The notes under the pieces: model-generated
What the model was told of the DNA's origin: nothing
Database searches by the model: none
What the model saw: only the letters and a program-made list of their open reading frames with translations
Translations under genes and position numbers: made by a program
Assembly: GCA_942492445.1 (NCBI GenBank)
Contig: CALOEW010000026.1
Coordinates: 1-34,688 of the forward strand
Length of the DNA: 34,688 bases
DNA from: NORP240 sp942492445
GTDB taxonomy: Bacteria; Pseudomonadota; Gammaproteobacteria; Pseudomonadales; Pseudohongiellaceae
Reading direction: 5' to 3'
Part shown: piece by piece, positions 24,534 through 33,566 of the stretch
Layout of the letters: each line of letters starts with the position of its first letter
Position numbering within the stretch: position 1 is the first letter of the stretch

Positions 24534-24737
24534 TTATTGTTGTTTAGGCGGAGGGTCGATGTAACCATTTAGCCCCTGGTCTGTCAAGCCAATACAGCGC
24601 GTTTGCATACCGCTGCGCCAGCCGCGGGAATTGGCGTTTTCTCTTTCCAAATCAGCGGGTTGATAATCCTTGATGAACCTCTGATCAATTATGGCCCTGC
24701 TGTGGGCACAATTTATCAGAGGTTCCCTGAATTCCAC
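24534..24737 (-). CDS. Possible small protein or decayed gene after the GMC gene
   Basis: A 67-residue frame from GTG 24737, with two cysteines and a tail ending IDPPPKQQ. It lies in the same frame as the GMC gene, immediately after its stop. It has no SD and no family I recognise, and it contains the palindrome at 24676-24724. It may be noncoding spacer. Confidence 0.2.
   Translation of the reverse strand: MEFREPLINCAHSRAIIDQRFIKDYQPADLERENANSRGWRSGMQTRCIGLTDQGLNGYIDPPPKQQ
24676..24724. repeat. 49-bp nested palindrome
   Basis: AACCTCTGATCAATT and AATTTATCAGAGGTT are 15-bp arms with one mismatch; inside is GCCC/GGGC. The arm resembles that of the palindrome at 32048-32102 (AACCTCAGATTAACT, 12 of 15 positions). 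It lies between the GMC and lipoprotein genes. Confidence 0.6.
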
Positions 24738-24779
24738 ACAGCCAGGCGAATGAATGAGCCACCGCCTGGCCTGGGTTTC

Positions 24780-26485
24780 TCAAGACGTAATGGAGCGCCA
24801 ATTCCTTGCCAAATACTCCGCCGTCCGCCAGGCCAGGGCCTGGGCAGTAAGGGTCGGGTTGCGGGCGCCACTGGTTCCCATAACCGACGCCCCCAGAATA
24901 CCAAGATTGGGCACTTCATGAGCAAATCCCCAGCGATCAGTGACATTGGTTTCCGGATTATCTCCCATGCGCGTGCCGCCGTAGGCATGGGTGCTCGCCC
25001 CCATGACACTGCCTAGTCCACTGCGCACCACCCTGACGGCGCCCGCTTCCAGGTACCATTGGGCCATTTTTTCCTGAGCGAATTCGGCAATTTTCAGTTC
25101 GTTTTCACCGTAACGTGCTGTAATCCGAGTTACCGGCAGGCCCAGGGGGTCCTTGACCGATGGATCCAGATCCAGGTAATTGTGTTTGTAGGGCAAAGTG
25201 GTTTTCTGGATATAAGCGGAGTTGGTCCGGTCGGCATTTTCCATAATAAACTTCTTCCACTCCGAGCCCCAGTTCCTGGGCACCAGGTTGAACGTGCCCA
25301 TCGCTGCCGCGGTCATGGGACGCCGATCGGTGTGAACCCACAGATTGGCACCGCCGATGAAGTCGAGATCGGCATGGTCAAAATTGTCATCAGCCCATTC
25401 ATCGACCGCTACACCCTGAGCCGGAAGGCCATACCAGTTTTTCAGGTCGTGAGGGAACAGCGCGGTAACCGGAGCGCCCTGGTGGTGGCTCAGGTAATGG
25501 CGACCCACCTGGCCATTGTTGTTAGCCAGGCCATCGGGAAACTCTCTGGAACTGGACAACAGCAACAGGCGGGTGTTCTCGTAGGCATAGCTTGCCAGCA
25601 ACACGACCTGCGCCGGTTGAAAATAGAACTCGTTGCCCCGCAGGTACTCCACCCCGGTAACCTTGCCGGCGCGATCGGCCACAACCCTGGTTACCCGGGC
25701 GTGAGTGACTATTTCCAGATTGCCGGAGTCCAGGGCTTTGGGAATGGTGGTAAATGCCGTAGAGCTCTTGGCCTGTACGTGACAACCCCCTTTGTTGCAG
25801 AATCCGTGATACAGACACGGCGCCCTGCCGTCGTAAGCTTCCGTCGCAATTGCCGCAGGCCCCTGGAATGGGTTCAGCCCCATTTTGAGTGCCGCATCAC
25901 CCATCAATTCCGTGAATGGGAGCTGCGCAATGGTTTCATCGGGTATTCGCGCTGCCGGGGCCCCTCGAAAATATTACCCTGCTTGTCGATCTGGCCCTGT
26001 ATATTGCCTGCCTTGCCGGAAATTCCAACTGTTCGTTCTACAATATCGTAGTATGGCTCCAGCTCGTAGTAGTCCAGCGGCCAGTCCTCGACGGTGGAAT
26101 TGACCGGTAGCCGTGAGGCACCGTAACGACGGGTGGTTTCGCTCACCACTTTGAAGTCCCAGGGATTGAGACGCCAGCTCTGAGCCCAGTAGTGCATGCT
26201 TGTACCCCCGACGGCGTTCATCATCGGGTGACCACCCTGTTTGGCGGTGGTGTTGGAATAGGCCCTTACGGTTGGTGCCTCCTGGGCGGCTTTCTGCACA
26301 GACTGGGGCCAGTTCCTTTTGTTATTACGCAACTCATCGGGGGCAAAGTCGCGGGAACTCAGCCAGCCGCCCGCTTCCAGCCCGATAACTTTAAGTCCTG
26401 CCTGGGCCAGCGGCAGAACCGCAACCCCTCCGGCAGCGCCAAGACCCACGACCACCACATCGGTTCCGGGAAGATTAATTGCCAT
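24780..26485 (-). CDS. GMC-family FAD-dependent oxidoreductase (one-base frameshift)
   Basis: Periplasm-facing flavoprotein dehydrogenase subunit, probably acting on a sugar or alcohol. The FAD Rossmann motif VVVVGLGAAGG lies near residue 13. GHPMMNAVGGTSMHYWAQS is typical of gluconate/sorbitol-type GMC enzymes, and the C-terminal domain shows HAYGGTRMGDNPETN, NLGILGASVMGT and NPTLTAQALAWRTAEYLA. The first frame stops after LRSSHSRN; the rest (LMGDAALKMGLNPFQG onwards) is in another frame. One missing G in the GGG at 25918-25920 would restore RSSPFTELMGDAAL and a 568-residue protein. ATG 26485 is set by GGGAGGAG six bases upstream and overlaps the previous gene by 11 bp. Confidence 0.9.
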
Positions 26486-27176
26486 TGCCACTCCTCCCTG
26501 TCGATGCGATCACCTTGGTAAATGTCGGAATATCGTAGGCGGATTGATGGGCCGGTGCCAGATTGCCTCCCTGGGCCACTTCGTTAGCAGAGACTCCGAT
26601 CCTGACTCCCGGGTAGTTGAGCAGATCCCAGCCAATGAAATCCCGGTTTCCACCGTAGTACGGATCGCTGAAGGTTCCTTCGATGGTGTGGTTTCTCACC
26701 ATATTGAAAAACCCTCCACCACTGGGATTGAAACCGGGCACCTGCCCTTCGATCACGGTGAGCAGGATATTGTCCTGCAGTTCCGCGGAAAGCCGGTGGA
26801 ACGGGTGCCCGTGCAGGCGCCGGGCGAAGTCGTCTAGGGCAGCCAGCCCGGTGGCGTAATTGCCCCGTGACGCAGCATTATCCGACGCCAGGGAGCGGTC
26901 TATATAGTGCACGGCTCTGGCTTCCCTGGCGCCGGGACCATTTTCATCAGAAGGGATTATGCGGTCGGTAATCGCTTCCAGGGTTTCCGATTCGGCGGCT
27001 GTAAGTACTTCCAGCGCCTCCCGGGTCCGGAGTTGTCCGGCAGCAACTGCCCGACTCTGTCCCACCGCACGGGCGGCAGTACCGCTGCTGGCGACCGCCG
27101 CACCCACCAGGCCGGCACTTTTCAACAGGTTACGTCGCGAGGGATCGGCCGGCGACTGGTTTTTCTTTTCAGCCAT
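26475..27176 (-). CDS. Gluconate 2-dehydrogenase subunit 3-like, Tat-exported small subunit
   Basis: Small subunit that accompanies GMC flavoprotein dehydrogenases and carries them through the Tat pathway; 233 residues. The twin-arginine signal is SRRNLLKSAGLVGAAVA (about 13-29). The family region includes LTAAESETLEAITDRIIPSD, GFFNMVRNHTIEGTFSDPYY and FIGWDLLNYPG. The overlapping downstream GMC gene lacks its own signal peptide, which agrees with piggy-back export. ATG 27176 follows GGGAG at six bases. No cytochrome c subunit lies in this operon; the electron acceptor is unknown, and the cytochrome at 20593 is only a nearby candidate. Confidence 0.9.
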   Translation of the reverse strand: MAEKKNQSPADPSRRNLLKSAGLVGAAVASSGTAARAVGQSRAVAAGQLRTREALEVLTAAESETLEAITDRIIPSDENGPGAREARAVHYIDRSLASDNAASRGNYATGLAALDDFARRLHGHPFHRLSAELQDNILLTVIEGQVPGFNPSGGGFFNMVRNHTIEGTFSDPYYGGNRDFIGWDLLNYPGVRIGVSANEVAQGGNLAPAHQSAYDIPTFTKVIASTGRSGNGN

Positions 27177-27315
27177 ACTTGTCTCCCAGCTAAGCTAATC
27201 AGAGCGCGCCCGGGGTGCACATCCACTTGCTCCGGACAGCCTCGCAGCGTAGCAAATCTTTAAATGGCTGTATATGAACTGCGAATCGGCACGGTGGTGC
27301 GTGACTGCGGACGAA

Positions 27316-28332
27316 TCAGTCCACCCGCCAGGTATTCCCGCTCAGCATCAGCTGTTTCAGGTTGCCTCGCTCACGACTGCGATTGGTTTCCTGCTGCTCA
27401 CGGACCTCTTCCACGTAACCACTCTTTCGCTCACTGTAGAGTACGCCGACGGCCACCGGGAATTCCGGCCCCCCCAGGGTACTCAATAATTGGGCCAATA
27501 CCTTGTTGCCTTCATCATGAACCAGCAGATCGTCTTCGTGGATACCCCCTTTGCCCAACGATACCACCTCCAGGGAAAGTGTCCGCGCGTTCAGGCGGAT
27601 CCCCCGGTCCCGCTCGCCACCGAAGATCAGCGGTTTGCCATGTTCCACTTCAATGCGATTTTCCGGGGCAGTTTTCTTGTCCTTGACCTTTTCGAACACG
27701 CCATCATTGTAAATGGGACAATTCTGCAGAATCTCCACGAATGCAGCTCCCTTGTGTTCATAACTTCGACGAATGCAGGGACCCAGATGCTTTGCTTCTG
27801 TATCGATAGAGCGGGCCAGGAATGTGGCGCCGGCAGCCAGCGCAACCTCGCAGGGGGACAACGGCTGGTCTATGGAGCCCGTCGGCGACGAGGGAGACCT
27901 GGTACCTTTCTTTGAGGTCGGGGAGTACTGACCCTTGGTAAGACCGTAGATTTCATTATTGAATAACAGCACCTGCAGGTCGATGTTACGCCTGAGCACA
28001 TGCAGCATGTGGTTACCGCCGATACTGAAACCGTCTCCATCTCCCGTGACGACCCAGACATCCAGGTTGGGATTAGCCAGCTTGATGCCAGTGGCGATTG
28101 CCGGTGCTCTGCCATGAATGGTATGAAACCCGTAGGTGTTCATGTAATAGGGAAAGCGGGAAGAACAGCCGATGCCGGAAACGAACACCTGATTTTCCCT
28201 CGCTACGCCAAGCTCCGGCATGAGTTTCTGGATTGTCTTCAGGATCGCATAATCGCCGCAACCCGGACACCATCGAACTTCCTGATCCGTAGCAAAATCC
28301 TTTAAGGTCAATCTGGTAAGTGCCTGATTCAT
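27316..28332 (-). CDS. korB: 2-oxoacid:ferredoxin oxidoreductase, beta subunit
   Basis: Thiamine-diphosphate subunit of a 2-oxoglutarate/2-oxoacid:ferredoxin oxidoreductase, which converts a 2-oxoacid and CoA to acyl-CoA, CO2 and reduced ferredoxin. It has 338 residues. The Fe4S4 cysteines begin with WCPGCGD (Cys22, Cys25) and GIGCSSR (Cys56); a later Cys is in LQNCPIYND. The TPP/Mg motif is TGDGDGFSIGGN (96-107), and LLFNNEIYGLTKGQYSPTS is strongly conserved. ATG 28332 overlaps the korA stop as ATGA. 2-Oxoglutarate is the likeliest substrate by resemblance to two-subunit KorAB, but pyruvate or another 2-oxoacid is possible. Confidence 0.93.
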   Translation of the reverse strand: MNQALTRLTLKDFATDQEVRWCPGCGDYAILKTIQKLMPELGVARENQVFVSGIGCSSRFPYYMNTYGFHTIHGRAPAIATGIKLANPNLDVWVVTGDGDGFSIGGNHMLHVLRRNIDLQVLLFNNEIYGLTKGQYSPTSKKGTRSPSSPTGSIDQPLSPCEVALAAGATFLARSIDTEAKHLGPCIRRSYEHKGAAFVEILQNCPIYNDGVFEKVKDKKTAPENRIEVEHGKPLIFGGERDRGIRLNARTLSLEVVSLGKGGIHEDDLLVHDEGNKVLAQLLSTLGGPEFPVAVGVLYSERKSGYVEEVREQQETNRSRERGNLKQLMLSGNTWRVD

Positions 28333-30214
28333 GTCGGTATGTTAACCTCCGCGAACTCCTGGTGAATAGCCGCCATGATTTCGCCTATCTTGAACGGTTG
28401 TCCCGATATCTTGTTCAAGCCATCTGCATCCAGAAGGTATTCGGAACGAATCAGCCGGACCAGTTGCCCGGTATTCATTTCCGGGATCAGTATGCGCTCA
28501 AAACCCCGCAGAAGCTCACCAAGATTTTTCGGCAGCGGAGAGAGGTACCGGACCTGGATGTGCGATACATCCAGCCCTTCGGCCCGGCAACGCTTGACCG
28601 CCTGGTGAATGGCGCCAAAGGTCGAACCCCAGCCGACCACGGCCAGCCTGCCAGACGATTTTCCCAGGATGACTTCCTGCAACGGAATATCGTCTGCGAT
28701 GCCCTGGATCTTGGACTGGCGCAACTCGGTCATTTTCTGGTGATTGGCGGGATCGTAGGAAATATCGCCGGTATCGTAACTGCGCTCGATGCCGCCTATA
28801 CGGTGTTCCAGACCGGCCGTGCCGGGCCTGGGCCAGACCCGCGCCAGCGTTTTCGCGTCACGCAGCGAGGGCTTGAATCCGTCAACCGGTACCTGGTAGT
28901 GAACCGGAAAAGGCTCCAGTGCTTCCACGTCGGGGATCCTCCATGGCTCGGCGGCATTGGCAAGGTAGCCGTCGGAGAGGAGCATCACCGGTGTCATGTA
29001 CTTGATGGCGAGGCGCACCGCCTCGATGGGCACATCGAAACAATCAGTCGGACTGCTGGCGGCAATCACCACGATCGGCGTGTCGCCGTGGCGCCCCGCC
29101 ACGGCCATGTTCAGGTCGGATTGCTCAGTCTTGGTGGGCAGCCCCGTGGAAGGTCCTCCCGCTGGGTATTGACCACCACCAGCGGCAACTCCGTCGCGGC
29201 GGCGAGCGCAATACTTTCTGACTTCAGCGCAATGCCGGGGCCGGCGCTGGAAGTGACTCCCAGGCTGCCGGCAAAGGACGCGCCTATGGCGGCACAAGCC
29301 GCTGCAATTTCATCTTCGGCCTGGAAGGTGCTGATACGAAAATTCTTCCGGTTCGACAATTCATGCAACAGATTGGACGCCGGTGTGATGGGGTAGGATG
29401 CAAATAGAATATCCACGTTTGCCAGTTCGCCGGCAGCGATCAGCCCCCAGGCCAGCGCGGTAGTACCGGTTATATTCCGGTAAGTGCCTGGTGGCACCCT
29501 GGCAGGGGGAATCCTGTAAACGTGAATCCCCGAGGGCAGCTCTGCAGTTTCCCCGAAAGCATGGCCGGCATTCAGCGCGGCGATGTTGGCTTCGGCGATT
29601 TCCGGCTGGCTGGTGAATTTTCGCTTCAACCCCTCGATGGTGGCTGCCCGTTCTCGATCGAACAGCCACATGACGAGCCCCAGGGTCCACATATTTTTGC
29701 AGCGCAGGGCCTCCTTATGGCTCAGGCTGTAGGGTTCCACCGCCGCCAGTACGTGCCTGGAAATATCGATGGACAGCACCCGGTACCCGGCCAGTGATCC
29801 ATCCTCAAGAGGGTTGGCCTGATACTTGGCCTTGGCCAGATTTTTTTCCGTAAATGCACCGCAATCGACGATGATCAACCCGCCATCGACAAGATTCGGC
29901 AAATTGGTCACCAGTGCTGCCGGGTTCATCGCCACCAGCACATCGACGGCGTCACCTGCAGTGGTAATGTCATTGGCGCCGAAGTAGATCTGAAACGCCG
30001 ACACGCCGAAAGTGGCTCCTGCCGGCGCCCGGATCTCAGCAGGAAAATCCGGGAACGTGGACAGATCATTGCCGTACAGTGCCGTAGCCTGGGTAAAGTT
30101 GGCGCCGGTAAGTTGCATACCGTCACCGGAATCGCCAGCAAACCGAACTACAACGTCCATCACCTTGTTTTCATCAAGATGATGTTCGTCCAGTTTTTCT
30201 TCAACCAAGTCCAT
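28329..30214 (-). CDS. korA: 2-oxoacid:ferredoxin oxidoreductase, alpha (fused gamma-alpha) subunit, one-base frameshift
   Basis: Partner of the beta subunit in the same enzyme. The N-terminal gamma-type domain shows VVRFAGDSGDGMQLTGANF (about 22-40) and FPAEIRAPAG. The alpha pyrimidine-binding domain begins near 240 with GTTALAWGLIAAGE, ILFASYPITPAS and TSSAGPGIALKSE. The first frame ends in PRLSNPT; the family sequence goes on in another frame as GGPSTGLPTKTEQSDLNMAV. Adding one G to the run at 29158-29160 restores NTQRGGPSTGLPTK and a 628-residue protein of normal length. ATG 30214 has AAGG at about eight bases; TTG 30220 is less likely. Confidence 0.92.
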
Positions 30215-30346
30215 ATCCAAACCTTAACTTCAACGTCGATACCGCCCGAGCGCGGAAAGCCTGCCCGGGCGAACTGCAGGACCGAGCCGGGAATCCGCAC
30301 AGCTACCGGCTAACCGCAGCAATCCAGACGGAATAAAAGAGGCGGG

Positions 30347-30355
30347 ATTCTAGCA
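30347..30355 (-). promoter_or_regulatory. Candidate extended -10 promoter of korAB
   Basis: On the minus strand this reads TGCTAGAAT, an extended -10 (TGnTAnnnT). No good -35 box is present at the usual distance. It would give a leader of about 130 bases before korA. Confidence 0.3.
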
Positions 30356-30394
30356 GATTATTCCTGTCGGGTCTTGTTGTGCAACGCCCAAAAA

Positions 30395-30422
30395 CCCTGC
30401 TCCCACAAGGGCTTTTGCAGGG
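30395..30422. repeat. REP-like palindrome in the korA-DUF1653 intergenic region
   Basis: CCCTGC (30395-30400) and GCAGGG (30417-30422) are perfect arms around a 16-base loop that contains CTCCCACAAGGG. It lies in the 470-bp gene-free region between the divergent korA and DUF1653 genes, where I see no other coding sequence. Confidence 0.4.
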
Positions 30423-30519
30423 ATGTGGCAAAGTGGGCCGGTGTCAACGAGTGGACCCCCGGCTGGACTCTGGAAGTGCTCAATTCCAGGCCTGTGCGTG
30501 TCTTCCGCGAAAGAGATTG

Positions 30520-30547
30520 TTGCTGTCGTGCCGGGCTTTGCTATAGT
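30520..30547 (+). promoter_or_regulatory. Candidate sigma-70 promoter of the DUF1653 gene
   Basis: TTGCTG (30520-30525) and TATAGT (30542-30547) are separated by 16 bp. The start of transcription would fall near 30554, about 135 bp before the DUF1653 ATG. Confidence 0.45.
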
Positions 30548-30687
30548 ACCGCCCTTCTGACCAGATACCCCCATACTCCGACCCGCAGGCGCGTTCAATA
30601 TTACCGGTAACCCTGACTGGATTCAGTTGGGATTAGGACGGATATCAGACAGCCACCGCAGTACATCGAGGACAGCAGAGCACCACA

Positions 30688-30915
30688 ATGAACAGGCAAA
30701 CGACCCAATCCCCGGCGCCGGGCCGGTATCAACATTACAAGGGCGGCATTTATGAAGTGATCGGGGTGGCAAGACACAGTGAAACAGAAGAACAGTTGGT
30801 AGTGTATCGACCACTTTACGGGGAGCGGGGGTTGTGGGTGAGGCCACTGGCAATGTTTAACGAATCAGTACTGGTGGACGGCAGGGAGGTTCCCCGCTTT
30901 CAATACCAGGACTGA
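30688..30915 (+). CDS. DUF1653 domain protein
   Basis: Small cytoplasmic protein of 75 residues, nearly all of it the DUF1653 domain: PGRYQHYKGGIYEVIGVARH, SETEEQLVVYRPLYGERG, LWVRPLAMFNESV and a final PRFQYQD. The conserved HYKG, HSETEE, LWVRP and PRF motifs are all intact. The function is not established. ATG 30688 has only a weak SD (AGAG). It appears to be monocistronic. Confidence 0.92.
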   Translation: MNRQTTQSPAPGRYQHYKGGIYEVIGVARHSETEEQLVVYRPLYGERGLWVRPLAMFNESVLVDGREVPRFQYQD

Positions 30916-30952
30916 CCTACAGCTTGCCAGGTTCTGCCGATGTAATCAGGGA

Positions 30953-30985
30953 AGGTCTGATCCAGGGAGCCCCTGACTAAGACCT
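30953..30985. repeat. 33-bp nested hairpin
   Basis: AGGTCT (30953-30958) and AGACCT (30980-30985) enclose CAGGG-AGC-CCCTG-type arms (CAGGG 30963-30967, CCCTG 30971-30975). There is no T tract. It lies 38 bp after the DUF1653 stop in a 240-bp gene-free gap and may be a processing signal or a small palindromic repeat. Confidence 0.45.
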
Positions 30986-31154
30986 ACAATGCTCTGGGAT
31001 AAAATGAGCCTCCCAAAGCACGGCAGAGCACTTCGACGCACACTGCAGCTGCCGCAAAAACTGAGGTGGCTCATTCGGAAAGGCAGGTAAAATTGCGGAA
31101 CCCAGCAGCGATTGCATTGGTCATCCAACCTCCGATTGTGGCAGTTCTGTTGTC

Positions 31155-32033
31155 ATGAAGCCCCGGTTCGATTTCCCGGTCTCAGGGCCAGCCGTTCCGG
31201 AAGACGGGCTCAGGTTCAGGCCACGTCGCTCCGCCGGGCCGGCCTGTAACACCCTGTTCCTGTTGTTATTGACTTGCCTGCTTGGCTTCAGTCCCGAACC
31301 CGTCCGGGCGGCGGCATCACCCTGCCGGATTGCCGCAAACGGCGATTTTCTGCGTGCTGACGGCCAGGCCAGGCAGCCCTGGAGTATCAAGGTTTCGGGA
31401 CAGCCGGTGGTATACGTGGAACGTTGCCTGATGGATCATCTGTTATTATTCTTCCCCGAGGACCTGCGTTACGGCCGCCTGGGTGACGGTAAACGGCTGT
31501 GGGCCATGGCAAAACCTGCCCCCTGGAAAACCCCTCAGGGGCGCCCGATTCTGACCCTGTCACCCAAATCGAGATTTCAACTCGCAGCCGCCATCATGTA
31601 CGTGGAAAGCCAGTTTCATCCTAACGTTTCCTCCAGTCCGGCGGGAGCAGTCGGCGCATTTCAGGTCCTTCCCTCAACCGGACAACAGATTGGTCTGCCG
31701 CGTATCCACGAGCCGGGCACCAACCTTCAGGCCGGACTCAAATACATTCTCTACATTGAAGAGCAGATCGCCCGGCACTGCGATTTCGAGGAAACCGGCA
31801 AGGAGGAATCCCAGCTTTATCGCCAGTTGATCGCCGTTTCCTATAACGCCGGACCCGGGTATCTGACAGCCCGCGATTCACTGGGTAGAAACTGCCGACT
31901 GGATGCGTTTCCCAAGTTTTCCCGCTCCGAATACCTGGCACGTTTCCAGCAGGCCATGGGCTATCGGTTTCTGCCGGCAATCCTGCGGTATGAGCCGAAC
32001 GGAAGATCACCGGATGCCGCTGCAGGCCCGTGA
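31155..32033 (+). CDS. Lytic transglycosylase, SLT domain
   Basis: Peptidoglycan-cleaving enzyme of 292 residues, predicted to act in the periplasm. A long N-terminal region precedes the hydrophobic core (TLFLLLLTCLLGF, about 33-45), and cleavage is likely after PVRAAA. The catalytic SLT motif is AAAIMYVESQFHPNVSSSPA with Glu151, followed by GAVGAFQVLPSTGQQIGLPR, LQAGLKYILYI and LIAVSYNAGPG, as in Slt70/MltC-type domains. The 50-residue N-terminus before the signal core suggests the true start may lie further in, but no better SD was found. No LysM domain is present. Confidence 0.88.
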   Translation: MKPRFDFPVSGPAVPEDGLRFRPRRSAGPACNTLFLLLLTCLLGFSPEPVRAAASPCRIAANGDFLRADGQARQPWSIKVSGQPVVYVERCLMDHLLLFFPEDLRYGRLGDGKRLWAMAKPAPWKTPQGRPILTLSPKSRFQLAAAIMYVESQFHPNVSSSPAGAVGAFQVLPSTGQQIGLPRIHEPGTNLQAGLKYILYIEEQIARHCDFEETGKEESQLYRQLIAVSYNAGPGYLTARDSLGRNCRLDAFPKFSRSEYLARFQQAMGYRFLPAILRYEPNGRSPDAAAGP

Positions 32034-32047
32034 CCCGGGTTGAGGAA

Positions 32048-32102
32048 CCTCAGATTAACTACCGCGATGCTCTGCGGTGATTTACAGCCTGTTAATCTGA
32101 GG
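32048..32102. repeat. 55-bp nested palindrome between convergent genes
   Basis: Perfect 12-bp arms, CCTCAGATTAAC (32048-32059) and GTTAATCTGAGG (32091-32102), enclose a second stem, ACCGC/GCGGT (32061-32065 and 32074-32078). No T tract follows on either strand. It sits between the stops of two convergent genes, so it may act in 3'-end formation. Its arm is related to that at 24676-24724. Confidence 0.65.
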
Positions 32103-32148
32103 GTCCTTGACTTCCAGAGCCTGAATGCCAGAGCAGTGCCACAATGAA

Positions 32149-33364
32149 TCAGAGGCTCTCCGTTACTTCCCGGCGATCGTTTGCCGAAACCTGGCAGGCG
32201 AAAACCACGATCAGCCCATAAAAGGGAGTGAAAAAGCGGTCCCAGCTGGGCACCAGTGGAAACATCAGCAAGTAAACCAGCAAGGTCGGCACAAAGAGCG
32301 TCACGTATCCCTTCAGTTCCGATCGCCTTGCCCCCGGCAGCAGTGACACGAGCAGACCGATCAGTATAAATCCAGGAAGAACGGTATTGACCGGGCCGCC
32401 AGCGGCAAGCAACTGTGCCGCTGCGTTGCGCAGCACCCCCAGGTAGAGGTCCAGTGAAAAAGGCACTGCAAAACTGTCCAGTTCGTCGATGGAAGTCACA
32501 AAGGTGTGATAAAAAAGCCGCCACCACTGATAATCATTGACCCAGGTAATCAACAGATAGAGAGTACCGCTCAAAGCCACACTGACCGCAGCCGGCAATA
32601 GGGAAGCGCTGCCGGTTCGGATATTTTCACGAAAAGCGAGACCCCCCAGCCAGGAAAGCAGTAGTACCACGAACACGATGTTGTTGACTCGCACGGTAAT
32701 GGCAAACATCAGTAAAACCATGCTGCGGAACCACCACCGACGCATAGTCAGGCCATAAATCGCCAACAGCAGCAACAGCGCAGAGAAGTTGTCAGGAACC
32801 GGCACCCGGGAAATATCAATCAGCCGGGCCGCAGGCACGAACAGGCTGACGATAAACGCCGCGGACCAGGGGCCCAGAAAATTTTGAATCCAGACGAACA
32901 ACAGCAGAATAATCAGCAGGCCGGGAATGAGAGACAGCAGCATCACGGAAGTAACCGGATCAACGCCGGACCAGGCCAGCAGCCTGACCATGGCAACATA
33001 CCCCGGTTTTATTCGGTACATGGGCAGCTGACTGTTGAATGCCCCGGCGTCAGCGGCCATTCTGGAAGCATAAGGCTCCGGCGACCAGGGCCTCGTAATC
33101 CCGCAGGAGGAAGTGGGTCTGCTCCAGGTGCGAATAGGTCGCCCCATGCAAGGCAACGGGATCCAGCTCGGAACTCTCTATCGCTGTCGCCACATAAGGC
33201 ACCAGGTCCCAGGTGTAAAGTGGGAACTTGTATGCGTAAAAGGCGGTGCCTGCCAGCAGGAGCACCAGGTACAGGCAGGCGCCTGCCTTGCTCCTGTCGA
33301 GTTGGTGAGCGGCGACCATGGAGTTGCGGTTACTGTGACTGTCGCGTTGGTAATTCCTTCCCAC
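32149..33364 (-). CDS. Polytopic inner-membrane protein, GT-C-like topology, unknown function (one-base frameshift)
   Basis: Not assigned to a named family. The protein of about 390-404 residues has one N-terminal helix (ACLYLVLLLAGTAFYAYKF), a loop with YTWDLVPYVATAIESSE, then at least eight hydrophobic segments. An acidic residue in the first loop and many helices recall GT-C-fold glycosyltransferases, but this is only topology. The N-terminal frame ends in LCFQNGR; the remainder (PYASRMAADAGAFNSQLPMY onwards) is in another frame. Removing one G from the GGG at 33088-33090 gives DYEAWSPEPYASRMAAD and one continuous gene. The start is GTG 33364 or ATG 33319; neither has a well-placed SD. It is divergent from the DCC fusion gene. 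Confidence 0.7.
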
Positions 33365-33566
33365 CCTCTTCTGCTTCCCTGTTGCTGAGAATTATAGAGG
33401 TATCACTTATGGACCCCCTGATTGGGCCCCACACCACTCTGCCGGACTCAATAACTGGTTCCTTATATCACTTTCGGCAGCGATGCCGCGAAATTTTCCC
33501 CGGACCCGGAGATCTGGCCTGTGCAACCGATATAATGACAGGCAACCCACCGGAGAGGATCTGAAT

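Noticed and set aside
25059..26051. 330-codon plus-strand frame across the GMC frameshift
   Set aside because: Antisense to conserved GMC motifs on the minus strand; no support of its own.
28320..29396. 358-codon plus-strand frame
   Set aside because: Lies opposite korA, which has full family motifs; no SD and no domain is visible in the plus-strand frame.
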